A stretch of DNA of 32,798 nucleotides, from IMG/VR virus record IMGVR_UViG_3300032334_001169, positions 1 to 32,798 of that record, one strand, 5' to 3'. Position numbers and translations under genes: made by a program. This DNA is from a virus. Positions 17,164 through 24,105 of the stretch are shown here, one piece after another; the stretch's first letter is position 1, and each line of letters starts with the position of its first letter. Under the pieces are notes generated by a model. It was not told the origin of the DNA and did not search any database. It saw only the letters and a list, made by a program, of their open reading frames with translations.

Positions 17164-18365
17164 TAATAAGAAACAGATCCAGCATAACCAGGTGCTATTA
17201 AGTAATAATTAAGTGTTCCTCCTGATGTTAATGTAGAAGTAGTAACAGAGGAAACACCAGGATAAGTAGCTCTAACATTACTTGTGGCTGCTTTTATAGA
17301 ATTATATTCTGTTGTAGTAAATATTCTAACATCAGGTGCTATTCTCCACTTAGAAAATCTACCTGCTTTTCTTGCGGCTACATAATACTTATCTGCTACG
17401 GTAATTTTTGTATCATCATTAACATCAAACATATGATAAGAAAGACCTGTAATGGATGTTTTATCTAAAACAATATTTGAAACAGCTTGAATATCGGTTG
17501 TAGTATAAGCTTGTATTCTGGTTGGAGCATCTACTTGAATTGTAAACTGATCTCCTGTTACTGTAGTTCTTGAAAAAGAATAATAGCCTGAAGTATTTGT
17601 ATAAGCAGTAGCATCCAAAGATGCTGTTGAGGATGTAGTAGTTAAGGATGTATTTATTTCCCAACTAGTACCGGAGAAAGATCCTGAAGTAACTAATGTA
17701 CTTTCAAGCCAAGCACTACCTGTAGATATACCCATCACCTCCTGGTTAGAACCATCTGCTGTAAATGTTCTCCAAACCACTATTTGTTTTGAGGATTGGT
17801 TTTTAATAAAGTATAAATCCCAAGTGTAGTTTACTCCTGTTTGATTATATTTGCAGTTACCCTCGTATCTTACTCTAAACACATCTCCGTAAGTTGCATC
17901 TGTATAACTTTCAGTTGAAATATAAGAAACATTATTATCTGTAGAGCTATTATCTACCGAACCAATATGAATAGTTGGTTGATTAGGACTAGTAGCATTT
18001 CCATTATACCCTGAACTTGAGGTTGTTCCAAAACCAAACCAAGAGTTAGCATTTACGTGACCTGACGAATAAGTAGTGCCTGCATAAGAAGGACTAAATC
18101 CGGAAGGAAATGTAATAGCAACTGAAGTTTCATCTGTGTTAGCAGTAGAAAAAAGTACTGAGGTTCCTCTTCCTCTATCAGAAGGAATGCCCGATGTTAT
18201 TTTAGCAAAAGTTCCTGATTTAGTAGAAGTACCAGCTGTACTCTTATAAAGTTTTACAGGAACATTGTTTGCTCCTGATCCATTAGCATTATAGAGATAA
18301 CCCGAATAGGTGAATTGGCCTAATAAATTATTTGTAAATAAAAGAAATACAATTAACCATCTCAT
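17163..18365 (-). CDS. Secreted protein with C-terminal dockerin-like pair
   Basis: This 400-residue protein begins with a signal peptide (MRWLIVFLLFTNNLLGQ). The main part is Ser/Thr/Gly/Tyr-rich beta structure with SYISTESYTDATYGDVFRVR. Near residue 300 there is a dockerin-like segment: a first helix (TTTDIQAVSNIVLDK) then DVNDDTKITVADKYYVAARK, with the D-x-N-x-D loop and following helix. The same module, and the sequence after it, recurs in the protein at 20766-22658, so the two are paralogues. It ends without a T9SS domain. ATGA overlap with the upstream gene. Confidence 0.7.
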   Translation of the reverse strand: MRWLIVFLLFTNNLLGQFTYSGYLYNANGSGANNVPVKLYKSTAGTSTKSGTFAKITSGIPSDRGRGTSVLFSTANTDETSVAITFPSGFSPSYAGTTYSSGHVNANSWFGFGTTSSSGYNGNATSPNQPTIHIGSVDNSSTDNNVSYISTESYTDATYGDVFRVRYEGNCKYNQTGVNYTWDLYFIKNQSSKQIVVWRTFTADGSNQEVMGISTGSAWLESTLVTSGSFSGTSWEINTSLTTTSSTASLDATAYTNTSGYYSFSRTTVTGDQFTIQVDAPTRIQAYTTTDIQAVSNIVLDKTSITGLSYHMFDVNDDTKITVADKYYVAARKAGRFSKWRIAPDVRIFTTTEYNSIKAATSNVRATYPGVSSVTTSTLTSGGTLNYYLIAPGYAGSVSY

Positions 18366-19783
18366 ATCTTCAATTTTGCTCCTAATAATATTTGAAAGTT
18401 TAAAATATCCTTACCAGCTATATAAGTACCACCAGCTGTTAATCCAACACCAAATGTTTTAGTTAATTTATAATTTAAATTTAAAAATGGTACTACAATT
18501 GGTCTTGCTTTAAATAAAGATTCTGTATAGTATTTTGAGTAAGGAGAATAAATACCTGCCATAATAATTGTAGCATCTAATGATTTAGTAACTTTTCCTT
18601 TGTACATAAAACCACCTATAGCAATAGTTGAAATCATTTCCTCACCAAATAATTTTCCATAGGTTGCAGCACCACCATACAAAGCAGTAAAGTTTTTAAT
18701 TGAATTTACTCTAACAAATAATAAAGTATTAGATAAAGCACTCGGCATAATACTTAATCCATCAGAAATAACATTAATATGTTTATTACCTTTATTATTG
18801 GAACCAATCCAAGAACGTACTACTGAAATATTTCCAATACGAGCATTAACCATATAATCTGCTGAAAAACCTATTGATGCTGTACCATCTCCTTTTACTT
18901 TAGTAAAAGACATAGTACCTCTAGCATCTTGAGCACCATTTGATTTTGTTTGAATACCTACAATATCCCCAGTCATTAGAATTGCTGGTTTTGAGGTTTC
19001 TACTTTACCTTTACCTGCTGCTTTTGCAGTAGCACTAGATTGAGATTTTTGGGTTTCGGTTTTAGTATTTTCTACTTTCTGTTCCGATGGTTTTTCTGTT
19101 TCGGTTTTTGGTTGTTCACTACCAGTACCCGACCCAGAACCAGAACCACTGGAACCGCTAGAAGAATTATTACTATTGCCTGAATTAGAGCTTCCACCTA
19201 CTATTCCTCCTCCTGATCCATTAGACCCGCTTTGATTTTCTGGTGGATTTCCTCCATTTTCGCCCGTTTGATTTCCTCCTTCGTTAGAAGCAGATCCACT
19301 ATTATCACTAGAATTACTACTATTAGAATTATTATCACCATCTTTTTTATTTGTTTTAATACTTCCTGTTCCTGAAGAAGTTGTTCCTCCAACATTACTA
19401 CCTACTCCTCCTGTAACCCCACCAGTTATAGAAGAAAGATCTAAACTTAACAAATTAGTAACATTTCCAATAATATTTGAAACTTGGTTTGTTGAGGTTG
19501 TAGTTGTAGTAGTTGTAAGAACGCCTTGACAAGGAGAGGTATTTTGGTATTTGGTATAAGTATTATTAATCCAAGTATCGAACGTACCGTCACTTAACTG
19601 TGCGTAAGTAAACGTTTGTATTTGTCCATAATACGAGATCACTATTGGAGCGCTCATATCGGCGTAAATAAATTTACTTTGTTTAGTACACGGGTCTATA
19701 TATGAATAAGTAAAGGACTGCCCTAAGAGAGGCAGTCCAATTAACATAAAAAATAATAATATTTTATTTTGTAAAGATACCAT
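18362..19783 (-). CDS. Secreted/outer-membrane-like protein with low-complexity linker
   Basis: This 473-residue protein has a signal peptide (KILLFFMLIGLPLLGQ) and an N-terminal domain with two Cys (about residues 25-95). A long Ser/Gly/Asn/Thr/Glu/Lys linker with almost no hydrophobic residues spans about 125-265. A C-terminal domain of alternating strands with short turns (DATIIMAGIYSPYSKYYTE and FGVGLTAGGTYIAGKDIL) resembles an outer-membrane barrel, with a terminal Lys-Ile. It overlaps the CsgG-like gene by 20 nt, which implies tight co-expression. Confidence 0.65.
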   Translation of the reverse strand: MVSLQNKILLFFMLIGLPLLGQSFTYSYIDPCTKQSKFIYADMSAPIVISYYGQIQTFTYAQLSDGTFDTWINNTYTKYQNTSPCQGVLTTTTTTTSTNQVSNIIGNVTNLLSLDLSSITGGVTGGVGSNVGGTTSSGTGSIKTNKKDGDNNSNSSNSSDNSGSASNEGGNQTGENGGNPPENQSGSNGSGGGIVGGSSNSGNSNNSSSGSSGSGSGSGTGSEQPKTETEKPSEQKVENTKTETQKSQSSATAKAAGKGKVETSKPAILMTGDIVGIQTKSNGAQDARGTMSFTKVKGDGTASIGFSADYMVNARIGNISVVRSWIGSNNKGNKHINVISDGLSIMPSALSNTLLFVRVNSIKNFTALYGGAATYGKLFGEEMISTIAIGGFMYKGKVTKSLDATIIMAGIYSPYSKYYTESLFKARPIVVPFLNLNYKLTKTFGVGLTAGGTYIAGKDILNFQILLGAKLKI

Positions 19784-20450
19784 TGTTAATTAAGCTCCCA
19801 ATTACTTTGGTACACGCCGTTTCTAACGATTTACGAGTTGCTTTACCTACGGTACTTTGAGAAAACTTCATATCAAGATTTTTAAGGAATGATTCACCTA
19901 CTTTTTGTGACTCACCCTCACCAGAACCAATATATATTTGTCCTGTTTTAGCATCAACAAATCTTACTTGTAGACGAATAAAAGTTGTTACAACTACTGT
20001 TGATTTTCCTTTTTGAACTGTTTCATCTTCATCTACAGCAAAATCAGCTACGGTAACATATACAAAATATTGAGCTGCTTTAATCTTTCCTTTACCATCA
20101 ATTGGTTCCTCAAAAACACCTTTTTTAGATGCCTTAAATTGAGTTACCATCCTCTCCTTGATCTCAGCCTTCTCTTCAGTAAATACAAAGCGATTCGTTT
20201 CATCTAAATAATCTAATACAGATTCAGCAAAACCTAATCCAACATTCTTTTCTTGAAGTGCTGGATATAAGGAAAAAAGTTTAGTCATATCAACATTAAC
20301 TACTTGAACTGTTTTCTTGATAGAATCAGTATAACCAGATACAGTAGAAATGTCGGCTTTTTCAATTACATCTTTTTCAGTTGTAGTAGACATTGAACCA
20401 CATCCAACTAAAATAACTAATAATAAAGCAACTAAAATATTTTTTACCAT
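19764..20450 (-). CDS. CsgG-like outer-membrane lipoprotein
   Basis: This 228-residue protein has a clear lipobox (ILVGC, with the lipidated Cys at residue 17). The mature part follows the CsgG family plan: a GFAESVLDYLDETNRFVFTE segment, then AAQYFVYVTVADFAV, then TFIRLQVRFVDAKTGQIYIG, then TACTKVIGSLINNGIF. CsgG forms the curli secretion pore in the outer membrane. In a phage it could make an outer-membrane channel for export, entry blockade or lysis. It overlaps both neighbours (7 and 20 nt). Family confidence is good; the pore role is inference. Confidence 0.75.
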   Translation of the reverse strand: MVKNILVALLLVILVGCGSMSTTTEKDVIEKADISTVSGYTDSIKKTVQVVNVDMTKLFSLYPALQEKNVGLGFAESVLDYLDETNRFVFTEEKAEIKERMVTQFKASKKGVFEEPIDGKGKIKAAQYFVYVTVADFAVDEDETVQKGKSTVVVTTFIRLQVRFVDAKTGQIYIGSGEGESQKVGESFLKNLDMKFSQSTVGKATRKSLETACTKVIGSLINNGIFTK

Positions 20451-20764
20451 GGTTCTTCGTCTTTTGGTTCAGGTTTAGTAGCGGGAGCAGCAGGTTTTTC
20501 AGTTACACGTTCTCTAATGATTGTGTTTGTACCTCCACCTTGCTTAACTTGTTGCTTGTTTTCTTGACTTTGTTGAACATTAATTACAACAGGTGCTGCT
20601 GCCGCAGGACTAGCTTGTTCTGTTTTAGCTTCATCTTTAGGCTCTTCACCACCGCCTAAGTGGGTTGCAAACCAGGCACCGCCGGCTGTAACTGCTGTAG
20701 TGATAGCACCAATAATTGCTTTTTTGGTTGCTGACATTACGCCTTCTTCTTTTTCTTCTGACAT
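20444..20764 (-). CDS. Small membrane-anchored protein with Pro/Glu/Lys tail
   Basis: This 106-residue protein has one hydrophobic N-terminal segment (KKAIIGAITTAVTAGGAWFA) after a charged start (MSEEKEEGVMSATK), then a Glu/Lys/Pro-rich, probably disordered tail ending in KPEPKDEEPW. The tail has short motifs such as VVINVQQSQENKQQVKQ. An inner-membrane anchor with a periplasm-spanning arm, like an inner spanin, is possible, but no family is recognised. It overlaps the CsgG-like gene. Confidence 0.6.
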   Translation of the reverse strand: MSEEKEEGVMSATKKAIIGAITTAVTAGGAWFATHLGGGEEPKDEAKTEQASPAAAAPVVINVQQSQENKQQVKQGGGTNTIIRERVTEKPAAPATKPEPKDEEPW

Positions 20765-20765
20765 G

Positions 20766-22658
20766 TTATTTATTTATAATTATTTTAGAGGTAGAGATTT
20801 GTGTATCTGTTTTAATAGACATTAAATAAAAACCATCACTTAATTGAGTTAAATTAACTAAGTATTTATAACTTCCACGAGGCATTTTAGTATTTAATAC
20901 TTCTAATACTTTTCTACCTACCATATCTGTTATAGCAATTTCGGTCTGTGAATCATTATTAACTTTAAACTGAACACAAACCTCACCATCGTTTGGATTT
21001 GGGAATACAATAATATCACTTAAATCATTTACATTAATAGGTTGTTTAATTCTACGAACCTCAACAATACCCATAGCTGGGGTGATATTCATATCACGAG
21101 AATCATTACCTCCAACATATTTAGGTCCTGTCCAAATAGCGGCTGTAGCCCAACTGTCTTGAGGTTTTTTAGCAAAGAACTGGATGTTGAATACTTGTTC
21201 ACCATCATTAACTAAATTTTTATCAGTCAAGTCAGCAGCACCAAAAGCAATAATTCCATTAGAAGGATTAGTATAAGAAGTCCAATTCATCATTTTTTCA
21301 GACAAATCAATTTTCTTAAACTCTAATAATGCTGTATCGTATTTCAATTCTAATTGTAAAGCACCTAATTGCTTGCCGTTTGTTAACATTTTAACAGGTA
21401 CGTTTACTAAATTACCATCATCTACCTTAACTTTAGGCATATTAACCTCAATAGTTTCAGTTACATTATCGTAAGAAACAGTGTTGTCAATAATGTAGCT
21501 TTTAGCGTTTGATTGGTTAATAATTTTAATAGGTGTTAAACGAGCCATTTTAAATCCTGTAGCGTTGGCATCACCTTTAACTGCTACCCAATAAGTAATA
21601 GAATCTTTACCATTGATAGTGTATGTAAAGTTATTAACACCTGGTTTAGAGGTTACATAGTTTGTAGAAGCCCCGTTAATAGAATCATATTGTGATTTAG
21701 TAAAGAACCAAACATCTTTTTGTGAGTTAGGCCAAGCACTAAATCTACCGGCTAAACGTCCGTAAACAGAATAAACATCAGCAACAGTAATATCACCTGT
21801 ATGTCCGTTTACATCCATTGTATAATAATCAAATCCTACAGGAGTGTATTGAGCTAAAATAGCTTGATTTACTTTCTGAGCATCAGCAGTTGAAATAACA
21901 TTACCAGGAGTCATTGTATCTCCTTTAACTGTCATTCTAACATCCCAATAAGTTGTATCTAACAACTTACGTAATACAACAACCCCAGAACTATTTGTTT
22001 TACCTGTAGCTACTTGAGTCCAAGAACCACCTGATTTAGGTTTTTTCTCTAAACTAACAGTTAAGTTTTTAGCATCTGAACCTGTTACGTTTTTAAACTT
22101 AGCGGCAAATCGAAGTAATTTTTGATTAAATCGACCACCATAAGAATAAACGACTAATGTAGTGTCATTACCCCAGTTTGTAGCTGCTTTGTTTGAAAAA
22201 CCAAATGCACCAGTAACTTTAAGGGTTTTAATACTGTCTAAAGTGTTCCAAGTAGCTGCAGAAGCGTGTGTAAACGTTAAATCAAACGTTGCACCAGTGG
22301 AGTAGCTAAATGTTGAACTGGTGCCAGTATAGACAACAGTAACCGTTAAATAACCGTTAGTTTTATTATCTACGTACTGCAAATATTGATCAGTAGCAGA
22401 TATTTTTAACGACGGAACCACAGCAGTAAAAGCTGTATTATCATAAAACAATCTAAATTGAAGACCTGTAATCTTCTCACTAGTTAAGGTGTTGTGAAAA
22501 TAAAGAGGAGCTACAGTATTACCTGCTGTTGAGGTACCTACTTGATAGCCCGAATCAACGACTACCCAATGACCTGTACCTGGGGAGGTAGAGTAAGATT
22601 GGGCGAAAGAGGTTAAAGATAATAACCCCAAGACCAGAGTAAATAATAAATTTTTCAT
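20766..22658 (-). CDS. Secreted T9SS cargo protein with two cohesin-like domains and a dockerin-like pair
   Basis: I place the start at the ATG at 22658, because an upstream in-frame extension reads through the 3' end of a tRNA gene. The 630-residue protein has a signal peptide (MKNLLFTLVLGLLSLTSFAQ) and a cohesin-like domain (LQFRLFYDNTAFTAVV). Next is a dockerin-like pair (ISTADAQKVNQAIL and DVNGHTGDITVADVYSVYGR), then a second cohesin-like domain (ALQLELKYDTALLEFKK). The last ~80 residues form a type A T9SS sorting domain, with FPNPNDGEV, LSDGFYLMSI and the terminal KIIINK. Secretion through the host type IX system is predicted. Confidence 0.8.
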   Translation of the reverse strand: MKNLLFTLVLGLLSLTSFAQSYSTSPGTGHWVVVDSGYQVGTSTAGNTVAPLYFHNTLTSEKITGLQFRLFYDNTAFTAVVPSLKISATDQYLQYVDNKTNGYLTVTVVYTGTSSTFSYSTGATFDLTFTHASAATWNTLDSIKTLKVTGAFGFSNKAATNWGNDTTLVVYSYGGRFNQKLLRFAAKFKNVTGSDAKNLTVSLEKKPKSGGSWTQVATGKTNSSGVVVLRKLLDTTYWDVRMTVKGDTMTPGNVISTADAQKVNQAILAQYTPVGFDYYTMDVNGHTGDITVADVYSVYGRLAGRFSAWPNSQKDVWFFTKSQYDSINGASTNYVTSKPGVNNFTYTINGKDSITYWVAVKGDANATGFKMARLTPIKIINQSNAKSYIIDNTVSYDNVTETIEVNMPKVKVDDGNLVNVPVKMLTNGKQLGALQLELKYDTALLEFKKIDLSEKMMNWTSYTNPSNGIIAFGAADLTDKNLVNDGEQVFNIQFFAKKPQDSWATAAIWTGPKYVGGNDSRDMNITPAMGIVEVRRIKQPINVNDLSDIIVFPNPNDGEVCVQFKVNNDSQTEIAITDMVGRKVLEVLNTKMPRGSYKYLVNLTQLSDGFYLMSIKTDTQISTSKIIINK

Positions 22659-22666
22659 ATGAACAA

Positions 22667-22676
22667 TTATAAATAT
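22667..22676 (-). promoter_or_regulatory. Candidate late motif ATATTTATAA
   Basis: The motif lies 8 nt before the ATG at 22658 of the T9SS cargo gene, just after the tRNA cluster. Confidence 0.4.
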
Positions 22677-22700
22677 GAAAAAAATATAAAAACGATTTTG

Positions 22701-22774
22701 TGGACCCAACAGGACTTGAACCTGTGACCCTCGCATTATGAGTGCGGTGCTCTAACCAACTGAGCTAAAGGTCC
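22701..22774 (-). tRNA. tRNA-Met(CAT)
   Basis: The minus strand folds as GGACCTT acceptor, D arm, anticodon loop CTCATAA (CAT), and T arm ACAGG-TTCAAGT-CCTGT. CAT could be elongator Met or a lysidine-modified Ile-2 tRNA; the sequence alone does not decide. It has no encoded CCA. Confidence 0.9.
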
Positions 22775-22779
22775 AATAG

Positions 22780-22851
22780 TACTCGGTAGGGGAGTCGAAC
22801 CCCTCTTTCTAGGATGAAAACCTAGCATCCTAACCGATAGATGAACCGAGC
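22780..22851 (-). tRNA. tRNA-Glu(TTC)
   Basis: The anticodon loop is TTTTCAT (anticodon TTC) on stem CTAGG/CCTAG, with T arm AGGGG-TTCGACT-CCCCT. The acceptor pairs GCTCGGT with ACCGAGT. Spacing to its neighbours is only a few bases, consistent with one transcript for the cluster. Confidence 0.92.
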
Positions 22852-22855
22852 AATT

Positions 22856-22928
22856 GTTACCCCCCAGAGATTCGAACTCCAATTAACTGGACCAAAACCA
22901 GTTGTCCTGCCGTTAGACGAGAGGGTAA
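22856..22928 (-). tRNA. tRNA-Gln(TTG)
   Basis: The anticodon loop is TTTTGGT (anticodon TTG) on stem ACTGG/CCAGT. The acceptor pairs TTACCCT with GGGGTAA, and the T arm uses two G-U pairs. The discriminator is C, which is unusual for Gln. All other features are canonical. Confidence 0.88.
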
Positions 22929-22929
22929 G

Positions 22930-23008
22930 TTAAGGGAGAGAACCCCTTAGTGTTGTTGGCACTCAGTCAAAGCCACTATATAACATTCCTTTCTCAAGGG
23001 AACAACAC
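22930..23008 (-). ncRNA. Structured RNA between tRNA-Gln and tRNA-Trp
   Basis: An 8-bp outer stem (GTGTTGTT with AACAACAC, 22950-22957 with 23001-23008) closes two inner hairpins. One is CCTT-GAGA-AAGG, a GNRA-tetraloop hairpin; the other is GGC...GCC. A further AAGGG...CCCTT hairpin follows at about 22931-22947. There is no tRNA anticodon or T-loop pattern. It may be a processed small RNA or a rearranged tRNA remnant. Confidence 0.45.
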
Positions 23009-23012
23009 TTTG

Positions 23013-23083
23013 CAGATGTGAATGGATTCGAACCACTATCAAAGGTTTTGGAGACCTTTATTCTGCCATTGAACTACACACCT
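23013..23083 (-). tRNA. tRNA-Trp(CCA)
   Basis: The anticodon loop CTCCAAA holds CCA on stem AAGGT/ACCTT. The acceptor pairs AGGTGTG with CACATCT, discriminator G. The T arm is AGTGG-TTCGAAT-CCATT. Confidence 0.9.
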
Positions 23084-23094
23084 AATTTGCTAGG

Positions 23095-23145
23095 TCACCA
23101 CCACCACCTAACATGAGGAGATTTAACGTGATTTCTTTCTTGCAC
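23095..23145 (-). other. Spacer with a 16-codon frame ending in three Trp codons
   Basis: In the spacer between tRNA-Ser and tRNA-Trp, a GTG at 23145 lies 12 nt after AAAGGAGG and opens a 16-codon frame ending TGG TGG TGG TGA, 11 bases before tRNA-Trp. It may be a leader peptide sensing tryptophan supply. It is as likely to be chance, since the end is a simple GGT repeat. Confidence 0.2.
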
Positions 23146-23194
23146 GAGAAGAGCAGGCCTCCTTTGTTCACGAACCTGAATTGGTATTAAGGTG

Positions 23195-23279
23195 TGGAAG
23201 ATGTAGGATTCGAACCTACGGTACCTTGTAGTACAACAGTTTTCAAGACTGCCGCGATCGACCACTCTGCCAATCTTCC
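23195..23279 (-). tRNA. tRNA-Ser(TGA)
   Basis: This class II tRNA has acceptor GGAAGAT/ATCTTCC, anticodon loop CTTGAAA (TGA), a long variable arm (GTACTACAAGGTACC region) and T arm GTAGG-TTCGAAT-CCTAC. Confidence 0.92.
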
Positions 23280-23289
23280 GAAAAAGACT

Positions 23290-23306
23290 CATAAGCAGTT
23301 CTTATG
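23290..23306 (-). other. Short hairpin in the tRNA spacer
   Basis: CATAAG and CTTATG pair around a five-base loop between tRNA-Ser and the initiator-like tRNA. No clear U-run follows, so it is more likely a processing or spacer hairpin than a terminator. Confidence 0.35.
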
Positions 23307-23328
23307 GTATGCTTACAAGTACATTTAG

Positions 23329-23399
23329 TTGCGAACCTAGGACTCGAACCTAGAACTCTGGGTTATGAGCCCAATATGTTACCATTACACCAACTCGCC
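23329..23399 (-). tRNA. tRNA-Met(CAT), initiator-like
   Basis: The anticodon stem is TTGGG/CCCAG around CTCATAA, giving three consecutive G-C pairs next to the loop. The acceptor pairs cleanly at positions 2-7 but 1-72 is a G-A mismatch. Both are hallmarks of initiator tRNA. The D stem has U11-A24, unlike most bacterial initiators. The T arm is CTAGG-TTCGAGT-CCTAG. Confidence 0.8.
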
Positions 23400-23404
23400 A
23401 TTTG

Positions 23405-23477
23405 AGCCACCTGACGGACTCGAACCGCCGACCACCTCATTACAAGTGAGGAGCTCTACCAACTGAGCTAAGGGGGC
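23405..23477 (-). tRNA. tRNA-Thr(TGT)
   Basis: The anticodon loop CTTGTAA holds TGT on stem CCTCA/TGAGG. The acceptor is GCCCCCT/AGGTGGC with discriminator T. The T arm is GGCGG-TTCGAGT-CCGTC. Confidence 0.92.
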
Positions 23478-23482
23478 AATTT

Positions 23483-23638
23483 TTACTTTACTAAAGTAGA
23501 ATCCATTGATACTGAATCACAACAAGCTGAATCAACACAAGTTGTGTCTGTAGTAGTTGTGTCTGTAGGAGTAGAGGTAGTTTCGTTTGAGCAAGAAGCC
23601 AAAGTAACTAAAGCAGCGATAATAAATAGGTTTTTCAT
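23483..23638 (-). CDS. Tiny Cys/Thr-rich lipoprotein
   Basis: This 51-residue protein starts MKNLFIIAALVTLASC and has a lipobox (LASC, Cys 16). The mature part is Thr/Ser/Asp-rich (TTSTPTDTTTTDTTCVDSAC) with three more Cys in its short span. It sits between tRNA genes, with an ATATTTATAA motif 5 nt before the ATG. Surface or periplasmic anchoring is expected; no function is known. Confidence 0.75.
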   Translation of the reverse strand: MKNLFIIAALVTLASCSNETTSTPTDTTTTDTTCVDSACCDSVSMDSTLVK

Positions 23639-23643
23639 GTGTT

Positions 23644-23653
23644 TTATAAATAT
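23644..23653 (-). promoter_or_regulatory. Candidate late motif ATATTTATAA
   Basis: The motif ends 5 nt before the ATG of the tiny lipoprotein gene, inside the tRNA region. Confidence 0.4.
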
Positions 23654-23661
23654 ATAATTTT

Positions 23662-23775
23662 TTAATTTTTGTTTTTTCCTCTATAAGTATCTGTTTGAGC
23701 ATGACAGTTAGGACATATTATTTCTAAATTAGAAATATGATGATTATGTCTATTACCATTTATCGTATCTATTAG
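23662..23775 (-). pseudogene. HNH endonuclease C-terminal remnant
   Basis: The minus strand encodes DTINGNRHNHHISNLEIICP then NCHAQTDTYRGKNKN and a stop at 23662. The N-H-H-I-S-N-L-E and C-P-N-C-H pattern is the end of a homing-type HNH nuclease. The upstream part, which should hold the first His, is replaced by tRNA-Leu, with no gap. The gene is therefore broken. Such nucleases often travel with phage tRNA clusters. Confidence 0.7.
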
Positions 23776-23858
23776 TGCCTTGGGTGGGACTTGAACCCAC
23801 AAGAGCTAAGCTCAACGGTGTTTAAGACCGTCTTGTTTACCAATTTCAACACCAAGGC
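23776..23858 (-). tRNA. tRNA-Leu(TAA)
   Basis: This class II tRNA has acceptor GCCTTGG/CCAAGGC, discriminator A, anticodon loop CTTAAAC (TAA), variable arm and T arm GTGGG-TTCAAGT-CCCAC. Its 3' end abuts the HNH remnant. Confidence 0.9.
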
Positions 23859-23863
23859 ATTTT

Positions 23864-24055
23864 TTAAACATCCCACTCATCTGCTCCTACTTGTAGACAT
23901 TCAAGTAATGAAGCATCACGGAATTGTTCTTTATGTTTAAAAGCAGACCAAACTACTTCAAGTTGTAATCCTAATTTATCTGCTTTAGATAAAATTTCAT
24001 CACACTTAGCATTAAAAATTGCCTCTTGTTTTGCTTGTTCTTCCAATTCGTTCAT
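23864..24055 (-). CDS. Small acidic helical protein, leaderless candidate
   Basis: This 63-residue protein is rich in Glu and helix-formers (MNELEEQAKQEAIFNAKCDE at the start). Its ATG lies only 4 nt after the -7 element of the promoter at 24060-24091, so the mRNA may start at or near the start codon. It precedes tRNA-Leu on the same transcript. Family not recognised. Confidence 0.7.
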   Translation of the reverse strand: MNELEEQAKQEAIFNAKCDEILSKADKLGLQLEVVWSAFKHKEQFRDASLLECLQVGADEWDV

Positions 24056-24059
24056 GTTG

Positions 24060-24091
24060 TTAATATAATATCTTTGTTTTACATTTCCAAA
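24060..24091 (-). promoter_or_regulatory. Host-type promoter for the 63-residue gene and tRNA cluster
   Basis: The minus strand reads TTTGG, a 20-nt spacer, TATATTAA, then CAAC and ATG. It has the same geometry as the other early promoters and is the only such element visible upstream of the canonical tRNA cluster. Confidence 0.65.
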
Positions 24092-24105
24092 CCTAAATAC
24101 GCCCC

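Noticed and set aside
22659-22736. A 26-residue extension of the T9SS protein
   Set aside because: It translates the 3' end of tRNA-Met; the signal peptide at the ATG at 22658 marks the true start.
23095-23292. A 65-codon minus-strand frame
   Set aside because: It reads straight through tRNA-Ser, so it is a shadow of the tRNA.
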